The notes: generated by a model not told the origin, from the letters alone. A stretch of 64,000 nt of DNA from Candidatus Pelagibacterales bacterium (GCA_028412835.1 JAONQW010000005.1:32958-96957); one strand, 5' to 3'; counted from the first letter of the stretch, positions 1 through 8,843 are shown. Translations and numbers: made by a program.

Positions 1-48
1 ATTTTCAAATATATATGAAATTTTTTTTTCTAAGAATTCAATTTTCAT
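1..48 (-). CDS. rnc: Ribonuclease III, N-terminal fragment cut by window edge
   Basis: This reading frame is too short for the ORF track. An ATG at base 48 opens a frame that runs off the window edge and reads MKIEFLEKKISYIFEN. The pattern 'LEKKxxYxFxN' is how RNase III proteins usually begin (compare LQRKLGYTFN in E. coli). RNase III cleaves double-stranded RNA in rRNA and mRNA processing. The start lies 2 bases beyond the lepB stop, and lepB-rnc is the standard alphaproteobacterial order, so co-transcription with lepB is expected. Only 16 residues are visible, so the call rests on this short match plus gene order. Confidence 0.7.
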   Translation of the reverse strand, partial: MKIEFLEKKISYIFEN

Positions 49-50
49 AA

Positions 51-785
51 TTATTTAATGATTTTAAATATTCTATTAAGCTGAATATCAAATGGCCATT
101 TCCAAAATTCTAATATAGTAGAACCACCTTCGGTTGCAAAAAATATTATTTGTGCTTTACCAACTAAATTATCCTTAGGGACTGAGCCTATAAATCTACT
201 GTCTTTTGAATTGTCTCTATTATCACCCATAAAAAAATACATTTCATCTGGAACTATAAAAATTTTTGTGTTGTCTGCCCTAGTATTACCCATATCATAT
301 GTTTCATAAGAAACTCCATTGGGTAAAGTTTCTTTATAAACTGAAGCTCTAACTATCTGGCCTTTGTTAATTATCTTAGTTTCATCGCGTATTTTTTCTC
401 TAATTACAGCAATATCGTTTAAATATAATATTCCATTTACCATCTGCAGCTTATCGCCAGGTAATCCCACAAGCCTTTTTATATAATCTATCTTTAAATT
501 CTCAGGAGTTTTAAAAACTACTGTATCTCCACGTTCAGGCTCTGAAAATAAAACTCTATTTGGAATTAATGGTATACTAAATGGTAAAGAATGCTTGCTG
601 TATCCATATGTAAATTTTGACACAAATATTCTATCTCCAACCAATAGTGATGGCTCCATAGAAGATGAAGGTATAAAAAATGCTTGGAAAAGAAAAGTTC
701 TTATTACTAAAGCTATTAATACTGCATATATTAGTGATAACGCATTTGATTTTATCCATTCGCTAGATGATGATTTATCTACCAT
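51..785 (-). CDS. lepB: Signal peptidase I
   Basis: This is the membrane-bound serine/lysine peptidase that removes signal peptides from Sec and Tat substrates on the periplasmic side. From the ATG at 785 the protein has 244 residues: one N-terminal membrane segment (about 14-36), the catalytic motif 'SSSMEPSLLVGD' (Ser42), then 'YIKRLVGLPGD' (general base Lys103) and 'MGDNRDNSKDSR'. The ORF track begins at an upstream TTG (800) that overlaps acpS. The ATG at 785 lies 1 base after the acpS stop and is the better start. It sits between acpS and rnc in a minus-strand operon. Confidence 0.95.
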   Translation of the reverse strand: MVDKSSSSEWIKSNALSLIYAVLIALVIRTFLFQAFFIPSSSMEPSLLVGDRIFVSKFTYGYSKHSLPFSIPLIPNRVLFSEPERGDTVVFKTPENLKIDYIKRLVGLPGDKLQMVNGILYLNDIAVIREKIRDETKIINKGQIVRASVYKETLPNGVSYETYDMGNTRADNTKIFIVPDEMYFFMGDNRDNSKDSRFIGSVPKDNLVGKAQIIFFATEGGSTILEFWKWPFDIQLNRIFKIIK

Positions 786-786
786 T

Positions 787-1176
787 TTAATTACTTTCAA
801 TAACTACAATTGCATGAGCGTAAGGATACTCATCAGTAATAGTAAGGTTGACAGATGCTTCTTTCTTCTTTGACATAAGAGACTCTAAATGATTTTTAGC
901 ATTGCCATGAAAAATTATTGTTGGTTGTCCCGAAATAAGATTAATCACTTCTAAGTCTTTCCAAAAAATACCTTTTCTAAAACCAGTACCTAAAGCTTTA
1001 GACGCTGCTTCTTTTGCTGCAAATCGTTTAGCATAACAATTGATAGATAATTTTCTTGATTCACACTTTTTAATTTCACTCTCAGTAAAAATTCTTTTTT
1101 TAAATCTATTGCCAAAACGGCTAATAGTCTTTTCTATTCTTCGAATATCTAGTATATCAGTTCCAATACCTATCAT
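787..1176 (-). CDS. acpS: Holo-[acyl-carrier-protein] synthase
   Basis: AcpS transfers 4'-phosphopantetheine from coenzyme A to the serine of acyl carrier protein, activating fatty acid synthesis in the cytosol. The 129 residues match the usual trimeric AcpS length. The N-terminal 'GIGTDILDI' carries the metal-binding aspartate, and 'KRFAAKEAASKALGTG' (Glu56) is the second signature. The ATG at 1176 is 3 bases from the pdxJ stop, and lepB follows after 1 base, so the genes form one tight operon. Function and start are both clear. Confidence 0.95.
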   Translation of the reverse strand: MIGIGTDILDIRRIEKTISRFGNRFKKRIFTESEIKKCESRKLSINCYAKRFAAKEAASKALGTGFRKGIFWKDLEVINLISGQPTIIFHGNAKNHLESLMSKKKEASVNLTITDEYPYAHAIVVIESN

Positions 1177-1179
1177 TAA

Positions 1180-1911
1180 TTAACTTTCTAGTATTAAAGA
1201 CTTAATATCTTTAATAGCTTTTTCTAAGCCTATAAATATTGACTCGCCAATAATAAAATGGCCTATGTTAAATTCTTTAATGATGTCAATTTTTGCAAGG
1301 GCTTTTATTGATCTATTCGTGATACCATGGCCAGCATGAACTTCTAAATTAATACTATCTGCATAATTAGCCATTTTAATAATTCTATCTAATTCTTCAT
1401 TGGCGTTTGAACTATCTGTTTCAATCAATTGACAATATTTCCCAGTATGAATCTCAATAATATCAGCGCCGATTTTTTTACTATTATCTATATGAGTCTG
1501 ATCAGCATCAACAAATAAGGAAACTCGAGAGCCATTATTCTTTATTTTAGATGTATATTCTTTTAAAATTTCAAAATTTCTTATTGTATCTATACCCCCT
1601 TCAGTTGTAATTTCTTCTCTTTTTTCTGGAACAATGCAGCATGAATTAGGTTTACAATTTAATGCTAAGGAAAGCATTTCCACAGTTGCAGCCATTTCTA
1701 AATTTAGTGGGATCTTTAAGTTATTAATTAAATCATCAATATCTTTATCTTGTATGTGTCTTCTATCTTCTCTTAGATGTGCTGTAATACCATCTGCACC
1801 ATACATCTCTGCATCTAATGCTGCACGTAATGGACTAGGGTATATTTCTCCACGTGCATTTCTTACAGTTGCAACGTGGTCAATATTAACACCTAATCTT
1901 GCATTGGACAT
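1180..1911 (-). CDS. pdxJ: Pyridoxine 5'-phosphate synthase
   Basis: PdxJ condenses 1-deoxy-D-xylulose 5-phosphate with 3-amino-2-oxopropyl phosphate to give pyridoxine 5'-phosphate in the DXP-dependent vitamin B6 pathway. The TIM-barrel family signatures are present: 'LGVNIDHVATVRNARG' at the N terminus, 'ITAHLREDRRHI', and 'EIHTGKY' in the middle. I place the start at the ATG at 1911 (MSNARLGVNIDH, 243 residues). The ORF-track start at 1950 adds 13 residues that overlap pyrE and are not typical of the family. The gene lies 4 bases after the pyrE stop. Confidence 0.95.
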   Translation of the reverse strand: MSNARLGVNIDHVATVRNARGEIYPSPLRAALDAEMYGADGITAHLREDRRHIQDKDIDDLINNLKIPLNLEMAATVEMLSLALNCKPNSCCIVPEKREEITTEGGIDTIRNFEILKEYTSKIKNNGSRVSLFVDADQTHIDNSKKIGADIIEIHTGKYCQLIETDSSNANEELDRIIKMANYADSINLEVHAGHGITNRSIKALAKIDIIKEFNIGHFIIGESIFIGLEKAIKDIKSLILES

Positions 1912-1915
1912 AATA

Positions 1916-2494
1916 CTATATAACTCTACTACCTGGCTTAATTGGATCAATCACCCTAAGTTCATCTGGTAAAGAATTTTCATCATAAATAGGGATATCT
2001 AACTCATATATAGATATAGGTTTTTTAATTGCACTTTCTGAATTGGTTCTATCAATTAAACAAGCAACTGCCAAAAGATTAACACCGATCTTGTTTAATT
2101 CATGAATACACTCATTAGCAGATTTGCCTGTAGTAATAACATCTTCAACTAATAAGACGTTGGCACCAGCCTGGATTTCAAAGCCTCTTCTTAGCTTAAA
2201 AACTTTATCTACTCTTTCATAAAAAATAGATTTTGCTTTTAGTTGCCTTGCTAATTCATATCCAACCAATATTCCACCCATTGCTGGAGCTACTATGTAA
2301 TCAATCTTACGATCAATTGCATTTAGAACTTTATTAGCAAGCTCTATGCAAATTTTTTCTGCAATTTCAGGCAGTATAAATAATTTAGCACACTGACAGT
2401 AAGTAGCTGATCTCTTTCCCGATGAAAGAATAAAATGACCATGCTGAATTGCTCCCGTCTCTTCAAGTGTACTGATTATTTCATTTTTTTTCAT
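1916..2494 (-). CDS. pyrE: Orotate phosphoribosyltransferase
   Basis: PyrE joins orotate to PRPP to give orotidine 5'-monophosphate, the fifth step of pyrimidine synthesis. The PRPP-binding loop 'VLLVEDVITTGKSANE' and the N-terminal 'HFILSSGKRSATYCQC' are clear. The ORF-track start at 2500 is a TTG that overlaps the rsh stop as TTGA. The ATG at 2494, 2 bases after that stop, is preferred (192 residues). The C-terminal part is somewhat divergent, but the fold motifs are intact. It lies between rsh and pdxJ in the same operon. Confidence 0.93.
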   Translation of the reverse strand: MKKNEIISTLEETGAIQHGHFILSSGKRSATYCQCAKLFILPEIAEKICIELANKVLNAIDRKIDYIVAPAMGGILVGYELARQLKAKSIFYERVDKVFKLRRGFEIQAGANVLLVEDVITTGKSANECIHELNKIGVNLLAVACLIDRTNSESAIKKPISIYELDIPIYDENSLPDELRVIDPIKPGSRVI

Positions 2495-2496
2495 AT

Positions 2497-4620
2497 TCAA
2501 TTTATAAATAGTCTTTTGACCATGCTAACTCTATTAAGTTCCTTTAGATTGTTTATAATTTTATTTAAATGGTCTAAATTTTTTAAATTCATTTCAAATA
2601 TCATATCAAAATAATCATTACTTTTCTCAGAAATATTTAAATTTATAATATTACCGCCTTGTTCACCGATATGAGTAGCTAGCATACCAAGTGAACCTGG
2701 TTCATTTACAACAGAAACTTTTATTCTGGATGTAAATAATTGTTTTTCACTAATATCTTTCCAAGTAGCAGAAAGCCATGAGTCCTCTGTAAAATCTTCA
2801 TTAAGTTTTTTACAGTTAGAGTTGTGGATAATGATGCCAACATCGATCTCTGATACACCAATAATATTTTCATTTGGTAATGGTAAACAACATTCTGCAA
2901 AATGAACTGCTAAACCTGATTGTAATCCCTTAATTTCTAAAGGGAGCTCTTGATTAGGGTTTTTTCTATATCGCGTAAAAAAAGACAGTCTTTTTCTTGG
3001 TTTAAATTTTACTATTTCTTTATTCTTTATGTGACCTCTTCCAACAGAAATCATTAGTTCATTTAGAGATTTTTTCTTAAATTTATTCATCATTTCATTA
3101 GAGATGTCTTCAGGTAAATCTTTTGTGAATCCAAGTGAATTTAATAAAATTCTTTTTCCTAAATCTAAAAAATCGCTATTCTCTTGTTTCCTAAAATATC
3201 GTTTAATCGATGTTTGAGCTTTTGCTGTAGTAGCAATATTTTCCCAAACCTCCGATGGCTCTTGACCTTTAGAGATTAGAATTTCTACCTCATCACCATT
3301 TTGTAGCTTAGTAAATAAGGGTTGAGATTTTCCATTAACTTTGCACCCGACACACATATTGCCTATTTCTGAATGCAGGGCATAGGCAAAATCAATAGGA
3401 TTAGAATTAATTGGTAGATGTATTAAATCACCTTTAGGAGTAAAACAAAAAACTTGTTGTTGAAACATTTCAAGTTTGGTTGCTTCGAGTAATTCTTCAG
3501 ATGTAGCTCCAGAATCTAGTATGTCTACTAAATCTCTTAACCAAGTCACGTTAATTGGGTCTGAAGATGAGTCGTCTACTAAATTATAATTATCTTTATA
3601 TTGCCAATGTGCAGCAATACCTCGGTCAGCTATTTCACTCATTTCTTTAGTTCTAATCTGAAGCTCTACTCTTTGTCTTTGTGGTCCGACAATTGTTGTA
3701 TGTAATGAACTATAATTATTTATTTTTGGTGTAGAAATATAATCCTTAAACGAACCTGGTACTACTGACCACTTGGAATGAATTAAACCTAGTGCTTTAT
3801 AGCATTCACTTTTATCTGAAGTAATTATTCTATAAGCAAAAATATCAGATAACTGTCTAAAGGCAATTTCCTTACGCTGCATTTTGTTCCAAATTGAATA
3901 AATTCTTTTCTCTCTACCAACAACCTCACATATAATATCTTCATCAATTAATAAGTTAATTATTTGAATCTTAATTTTTTCTGTAAGGTTGCTACTGCTA
4001 TTTTTAAGATAATCAACTCTATTTTTTATTGAGTTATAAGCGGCTTCATTTAAAATCTGAAAAGACAAATCTTCAAGTTCATCTCTAAATGACTGCATCC
4101 CAAGCCTACCAGCTAGAGGCGCGTAGATTTCCATTGTTTCCAGAGCTATTCTTTTACGTTTTTCTTCATTCGGCACAAAACTAATTGTTCTCATATTGTG
4201 TAGTCTGTCAGCTAGCTTTACTAACAAAACTCTAATATCCTTTGATACAGCAAGTATTAATTTTCTAAAGTTTTCAGCTTGGTTTTTAATATCTGAATGC
4301 GTTTTCATTTTTGATATCTTAGTCACACCATCGACTAAAGATGCTATTTCATCTCCAAATTTTATTTTTAATTCTTCCATTGATGCAGGAGTATCTTCTA
4401 CAGTATCGTGCAATAGACCTGTAATAATTGTAGCTGTATCTAATTTTAAATTAGTAAGTATTTCAGCAACTTTAACTGGGTGAGAAATATATGGGTCTCC
4501 TGAGTACCTTTTTTGTGATTTGTGCGCCTCTAAAGCAAAAAAATAAGCTTTTTCAATTAAAGATTGATTACCATCACTATCTTTAGACTTAATGCTTTTT
4601 ATAAAGTCTGGTTGCTGCAT
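2497..4620 (-). CDS. rsh: Bifunctional (p)ppGpp synthetase/hydrolase (RelA/SpoT family)
   Basis: This single long Rsh protein (707 residues) makes and degrades the alarmone (p)ppGpp in the stringent response. The HD hydrolase domain is complete: 'YISHPVKVAEIL' (His47), 'LLHDTVEDT' (His71-Asp72) and 'KLADRLHNMRT' (Asp138, His141). The synthetase domain contains 'DIFAYRIIT', 'PGSFKDYISTPKINNYSSLHTT' and 'RVELQIRT'. A TGS domain ('FCFTPKGDLIHLP') and a C-terminal ACT domain follow. The usual RFKD motif of bifunctional enzymes reads SFKD here. Alphaproteobacteria normally carry one such enzyme in this position; rpoZ, its usual upstream neighbour, is absent. Confidence 0.95.
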   Translation of the reverse strand: MQQPDFIKSIKSKDSDGNQSLIEKAYFFALEAHKSQKRYSGDPYISHPVKVAEILTNLKLDTATIITGLLHDTVEDTPASMEELKIKFGDEIASLVDGVTKISKMKTHSDIKNQAENFRKLILAVSKDIRVLLVKLADRLHNMRTISFVPNEEKRKRIALETMEIYAPLAGRLGMQSFRDELEDLSFQILNEAAYNSIKNRVDYLKNSSSNLTEKIKIQIINLLIDEDIICEVVGREKRIYSIWNKMQRKEIAFRQLSDIFAYRIITSDKSECYKALGLIHSKWSVVPGSFKDYISTPKINNYSSLHTTIVGPQRQRVELQIRTKEMSEIADRGIAAHWQYKDNYNLVDDSSSDPINVTWLRDLVDILDSGATSEELLEATKLEMFQQQVFCFTPKGDLIHLPINSNPIDFAYALHSEIGNMCVGCKVNGKSQPLFTKLQNGDEVEILISKGQEPSEVWENIATTAKAQTSIKRYFRKQENSDFLDLGKRILLNSLGFTKDLPEDISNEMMNKFKKKSLNELMISVGRGHIKNKEIVKFKPRKRLSFFTRYRKNPNQELPLEIKGLQSGLAVHFAECCLPLPNENIIGVSEIDVGIIIHNSNCKKLNEDFTEDSWLSATWKDISEKQLFTSRIKVSVVNEPGSLGMLATHIGEQGGNIINLNISEKSNDYFDMIFEMNLKNLDHLNKIINNLKELNRVSMVKRLFIN

Positions 4621-4677
4621 AAAGTACTTTTAACCATGAATTTGAATATAAAGGAATAGCTAAAAATAGCCTAAATA

Positions 4678-5193
4678 TTACAATATATTTCTATAAATCC
4701 TTATTTTTTCTAGAGATTCTGAAGAAGAGATTATTTTTTTGATATTAACATCTAGTATTGGGTGATTCCATTGTGGGCATATATCCATTAAGGGTTTTAA
4801 TACAAACATTCGTTTATGTAATTCTTTATGGGGAATAGTAATATTATATTTGTTTTGTTTATTATTTAAGATTGTATTTTGATTAGTTAATAGAATATCT
4901 AGATCACACGGTCTTGCAGTATTTGGCCTATACACATTTCTCCCCATCTCATTCTCAATTCTCTTTAAACCCAGTAAAAGATTGTCTGGGTTAAGTTGAG
5001 TTAAGACTAAAATAGCAGCATTTAGAAACCAATTATTGCCTTTCATACCTACTGGTTGAGTAATATAAACTCTTGATGTTTTTAAAACTTGAATATTTTT
5101 TTTCTTAATAAAGTTAATAGTTTTTTTCAAAGTCTGATATTGAGTTCCATATCTAGAGTTTAAATTTGATCCTAAGCCGATTGCATAAATCAT
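4678..5193 (-). CDS. folK: 2-amino-4-hydroxy-6-hydroxymethyldihydropteridine pyrophosphokinase
   Basis: FolK transfers pyrophosphate from ATP to 6-hydroxymethyl-7,8-dihydropterin in folate synthesis. The frame shows 'AIGLGSNL' at the N terminus, 'QPVGMKGNNWFLNAA', and the metal-binding signature 'NTARPCDLDILL'. I choose the ATG at 5193 (171 residues, MIYAIGLGSNL). It overlaps the smpB stop as ATGA, and the leader carries GAAG a few bases upstream. The ORF-track start at 5220 would add nine residues inside smpB. A 57-base spacer without a recognisable signal separates it from rsh. Confidence 0.93.
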   Translation of the reverse strand: MIYAIGLGSNLNSRYGTQYQTLKKTINFIKKKNIQVLKTSRVYITQPVGMKGNNWFLNAAILVLTQLNPDNLLLGLKRIENEMGRNVYRPNTARPCDLDILLTNQNTILNNKQNKYNITIPHKELHKRMFVLKPLMDICPQWNHPILDVNIKKIISSSESLEKIRIYRNIL

Positions 5194-5633
5194 TTGTAAC
5201 GCTTCTTTTCTCTTTCCCATGTTCTTTTTTTATTAACTTCACGTTTATCATGGTCTTTTTTTCCTTTAGCTAGAGCAATTTCAATCTTTGCAAAACCTTT
5301 TTTATTAAAGAAAATCTTTGTAGGAACTAAAGTTAAAGACTCTTTGTTAAGCTTTCCAATAATTTTTCGTATCTCTTTTTTATTAAGTAGTAGTTTCCTT
5401 GGTCTTGTTTCCTCATGATTCATATAAGAGGAATTAGAGTATTTTGAAAAATGAGAATTAATTAAAAATAATTCACTGCCTTCTTCTCTTGCATAAGACT
5501 CGCTTATATTGACCCTTCCTAGTCTTAAGGATTTTACTTCACTACCTTTTAACTCTATTCCAGATTCAAAAAGCTCTAAAAATAGATAGTTGTATCGAGC
5601 TTTTCTATTTTGGGCTACAGTAGTCAAGTTCAA
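5190..5633 (-). CDS. smpB: SsrA-binding protein
   Basis: SmpB binds tmRNA and brings it to stalled ribosomes for trans-translation. Visible signatures are 'NRKARYNYLFLELFESGIELKGSEVKSLR', 'SYAREEGSELFLINSHFS', and the basic C-terminal tail 'KKDHDKREVNKKRTWEREKKRYK', which inserts into the mRNA channel. No ATG exists near the N terminus; the first internal Met is far inside. The start must therefore be non-ATG, most likely the TTG at 5633 that overlaps the dapA stop as TTGA, or the TTG two codons later. The length (147) is normal for the family. Confidence 0.93.
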   Translation of the reverse strand: MNLTTVAQNRKARYNYLFLELFESGIELKGSEVKSLRLGRVNISESYAREEGSELFLINSHFSKYSNSSYMNHEETRPRKLLLNKKEIRKIIGKLNKESLTLVPTKIFFNKKGFAKIEIALAKGKKDHDKREVNKKRTWEREKKRYK

Positions 5634-6505
5634 TTAATTAATTGCGCATGCCTCATTGCTACATCGATAATTTTTTTAGTACTATCACTAATAGAAGTTA
5701 CCGGTAATCTTACCTCTGATGAGCATAAACTTAATTTGGATGCTGCATATTTTACAGGTCCCGGGCTCGACTCAAGAAATAATGCTCTGTGTAACGGCAT
5801 CAATTTATCATTAATTGTTGAAGCTTCATGAAATTTTTTATCCATACATAAACTATGAAACTCAGAACATAGTTTGGGTGCAATATTTGATGTAACTGAA
5901 ATAGCACCATGGCCTCCATAAGCCATAAAAGCCAGAGTGGTTGCATCATCTCCACTCAACATATTGTATTCACTGCCAACATCATTTTTTGTAAAATAAA
6001 CACGAGGAATATCACCAGTCGCATCTTTTACACCAACAATATTATTAATTTTAAATAATTTAGACATTGTTTCATTAGACATATCTACAATTGATCTTCC
6101 AGGAATATTATAAATAACAATTGGAATTTCTACGCTGTTAGCTATTTTTGTGAAGTGTTGCAATAACCCTTCTTGTGATGGCTTATTATAATAAGGTGTA
6201 ACTACTAGAGCTGCGTCAGCTCCTGCTTTTTCAGCATGCTTTGTTAAATAGACAGCTTCTTCAGTTGAATTAGAGCCTGTGCCAGCAATGACTGGGGCCT
6301 TTTTATTTGCTTGCTCGATACATATTTCAACTATCTTGATATGCTCTTCATGACTTAAAGTTGGAGATTCGCCGGTAGTTCCAGTTGGGACTAATCCGTG
6401 AGTCCCAGAAACTAATTGAAAATCAATAAGTGATCTAAAAGATGCTTCATCAAAATTCCCATTTTTGAATGGAGTAATTAATGCTGTAAAAGAGCCTTTA
6501 AACAT
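5630..6505 (-). CDS. dapA: 4-hydroxy-tetrahydrodipicolinate synthase
   Basis: DapA condenses pyruvate with aspartate semialdehyde, the first committed step to diaminopimelate and lysine. The 291-residue TIM barrel has the Schiff-base lysine in 'GVKDATGD' (Lys160), the catalytic tyrosine in 'IYNIPGRS' (Tyr132) and the motif 'GTTGESPTL'. These positions correspond to Lys161 and Tyr133 of E. coli. It starts 83 bases from the likely start of the divergent transglycosylase and is followed by smpB with a 4-base overlap. Divergence from slt is the typical alphaproteobacterial arrangement. Confidence 0.96.
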   Translation of the reverse strand: MFKGSFTALITPFKNGNFDEASFRSLIDFQLVSGTHGLVPTGTTGESPTLSHEEHIKIVEICIEQANKKAPVIAGTGSNSTEEAVYLTKHAEKAGADAALVVTPYYNKPSQEGLLQHFTKIANSVEIPIVIYNIPGRSIVDMSNETMSKLFKINNIVGVKDATGDIPRVYFTKNDVGSEYNMLSGDDATTLAFMAYGGHGAISVTSNIAPKLCSEFHSLCMDKKFHEASTINDKLMPLHRALFLESSPGPVKYAASKLSLCSSEVRLPVTSISDSTKKIIDVAMRHAQLIN

Positions 6506-6588
6506 ATATGTTAAATTCTATCATTTTTAATTATTTAAAAAATATAAATCATAAATATACTTTCAAAACCATAATTTTTATTCATTTT

Positions 6589-8739
6589 GTGAAACAATCT
6601 ATAATTATATTACTGTCATTTCTTATTTTAAGCACTTTTAAGGTGTCAGCTAAAGAAATTATTGTTGATACTATACTATTAGATATAGATGCCAATAGAG
6701 TGTTGGCATCAAATTTTCCTTTAAAAAAACCAAGTAAACCATTCTTATTATCACCAATTAAAAAACCTATAGCCCCACTCTCATCAAAGACTTTATCAAA
6801 TAAGGAATTTGACATTTTAAGCCTAGCTATTGAGCAATCAAAAAAATGGAAGTGGGATAGAGTATCTGATATTAAAAAAAACCTAAAAGATGAAACTGCA
6901 ATAAATTTAATTGAGTGGATAAGGTATTATAATGGTGCATCAGATTTAACATTTACTGATTATATAGAATATTTAAACACTAATGATAATTGGCCTGAAA
7001 TTGAAAAAATTAAATATAAAGCGGAAACAAAGATAAGATTTTCTGACTCTCCAGCTAAGATTATTAATTTTTTTGAGAATAATGAAATTCAAACCGGTAT
7101 TGGAAAAATCTATCTTGGGAACGCATTTGTTGTAACAGGAAGAAAAGAAGATGGTGTTGAGCTAATTAGAGAAGGTTATGTAGAAGGCTCATTTGGAAGA
7201 GCTGATCAAAAACAAATAATAATTAAATACAAATCATTTCTTGATATTGAGCATCATAAGAAGAGGATATCAAATTTACTCTGGAACAAGCAATATCGAA
7301 CCGCACAAAGACTTATAAAGTATGTAGATAAAGATCATCAAAAACTTTACGAAGCAAGAATTGGCTTAATTTCATTTGCTGGTGGGGTAGATCAGCTTAT
7401 ATCAAATGTTCCAACTGAATTAAAAAATAATGTTGGTTTGGTTCACGATAGAATTAATTGGAGAATAAAGAAAAGAAAGTTTTCTTCCGCATTAGACTTA
7501 TTGCAAACGATTAATAAGAATAATTCATCAGAACTAGAGAGGCCTGATAAGTTTTGGAAATTAAAAAGTTATTCAATTAGAAAACTAATTGATGAACATC
7601 GTTATGATGAGGCTTATAGACTATCAATAAATCATGGCTTAAAAGCTAGTGCTGATATTGCTGCTGCAGAATGGCTTGCAGGATGGTTAAGTTTTTCATT
7701 TTTGAATGACCCTGCTACCGCTTCACTTCATTTTAAAAATATTTATGATATATCATCAAGACCAATATCTAAAGCTAGAGGTTCTTTCTGGTTAGCACGT
7801 GCATATCAAAATTTAGGTAAGGATAATCTTGCACAAGAATGGTTTATAGAATCTTCAAAGTATAACTTAACATTCTATGGCCAACTTGCTCATCAATATT
7901 TAAAAGAAAAGAAATTATTTGCTATAAATAAATACTCTGAATCAATTGATATTGATAATCCAAAATCTGAAATGATTGAAATTTATAAATCACTATATCT
8001 TCTTAATGAGCTCAAAGAATTTAAGATCATGAAAAAATTTATATGGAGTATTGCTAAGTCAGAAGATACCTCAGAAAGATTAAGAATTACTAAATTGGCA
8101 AAAAAATTTAATAGAAATGATTTTGCAGTTCAAGCTGGAAAATTTATTTACTACGACACACTTTTGCTGGCTCCTGAAAGTTTCCCTTCAGTGAATAGAC
8201 CAGAATTTGGTAAGATTATATTCCCACCTCAGCCATTTATTCATTCTGTAATCAGGCAAGAGAGTCAATTCGATCCTAAGGCTGGGAGTTATGCTGGAGC
8301 TAAAGGCTTAATGCAACTAATGCCATACACAGCAAAGAAATTATCAAGTGGTTTAAATCTAAAATATTCAAAATCAAGACTTACAAATGATCCAGTATAC
8401 AATGTAATACTCGGTAGCGCCTATCTTGATCAGTTGCTATCAATGTATGATGGCTCATATATTTTAAGTCTTGCAGCTTATAATGCAGGTTCCTCAAGAG
8501 TTAAAAGATGGATAGCAAGGTATGGAGATCCAAGAACTAATGATATTGATCCTGTTGATTGGATAGAGCTAATACCATTTAAAGAAACACGCAATTATGT
8601 TCAACGAGTAATGGAAAACTTACAGGTTTATGAGTTTATTCAAAATGACTATACTCAAAATAATATTACCCTACCCAACAACTTAATTAGGGGTAAGAAG
8701 GATCGAAATAAAATAGTAGAGCCAATTTTAAAACCATAG
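6589..8739 (+). CDS. slt: Soluble lytic murein transglycosylase
   Basis: This is a periplasmic enzyme that cleaves the MurNAc-GlcNAc bond of peptidoglycan to form 1,6-anhydro-MurNAc ends. A long alpha-helical repeat region precedes a C-terminal SLT domain with 'VIRQESQFDPKAGSYAGAKGLMQLMP' and 'AYNAGSSRVKRW'. The catalytic glutamate is the E of 'RQES'. The ORF track starts at an ATG at 6508, only 2 bases from the divergent dapA start. I prefer the GTG at 6589, which gives a compact signal peptide 'MKQSIIILLSFLILSTFKVSA' and leaves room for promoters. The start is uncertain, the function is not. Confidence 0.9.
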   Translation: MKQSIIILLSFLILSTFKVSAKEIIVDTILLDIDANRVLASNFPLKKPSKPFLLSPIKKPIAPLSSKTLSNKEFDILSLAIEQSKKWKWDRVSDIKKNLKDETAINLIEWIRYYNGASDLTFTDYIEYLNTNDNWPEIEKIKYKAETKIRFSDSPAKIINFFENNEIQTGIGKIYLGNAFVVTGRKEDGVELIREGYVEGSFGRADQKQIIIKYKSFLDIEHHKKRISNLLWNKQYRTAQRLIKYVDKDHQKLYEARIGLISFAGGVDQLISNVPTELKNNVGLVHDRINWRIKKRKFSSALDLLQTINKNNSSELERPDKFWKLKSYSIRKLIDEHRYDEAYRLSINHGLKASADIAAAEWLAGWLSFSFLNDPATASLHFKNIYDISSRPISKARGSFWLARAYQNLGKDNLAQEWFIESSKYNLTFYGQLAHQYLKEKKLFAINKYSESIDIDNPKSEMIEIYKSLYLLNELKEFKIMKKFIWSIAKSEDTSERLRITKLAKKFNRNDFAVQAGKFIYYDTLLLAPESFPSVNRPEFGKIIFPPQPFIHSVIRQESQFDPKAGSYAGAKGLMQLMPYTAKKLSSGLNLKYSKSRLTNDPVYNVILGSAYLDQLLSMYDGSYILSLAAYNAGSSRVKRWIARYGDPRTNDIDPVDWIELIPFKETRNYVQRVMENLQVYEFIQNDYTQNNITLPNNLIRGKKDRNKIVEPILKP

Positions 8740-8749
8740 CTTTTAAATG

Positions 8750-8843
8750 TGGCGGAGTGAGAGGGATTCGAACCCTCGTAACGGGTATAAGCCCGTTAAA
8801 TTCCTTAGCAGGGAACCGGTTTCAGCCACTCACCCATCACTCC
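8750..8843 (-). tRNA. tRNA-Ser (GCU)
   Basis: The reverse strand folds into a class II tRNA. The acceptor is GGAGTGA paired with TCACTCC, the discriminator is G, and 3' CCA is encoded. The anticodon loop reads CTGCTAA, giving anticodon GCU, which decodes AGC and AGU. The long variable arm is GGGCTTATACCC, and the T arm contains GGTTCGAATCC. It lies between the end of slt and the end of gatB, on the gatB strand, 29 bases after the gatB stop. Confidence 0.96.

Noticed and set aside
4621-4677. GCTA-AAAA-TAGC repeat between folK and rsh as a terminator
   Set aside because: The stem is only 4 bp and too weak in such AT-rich DNA.
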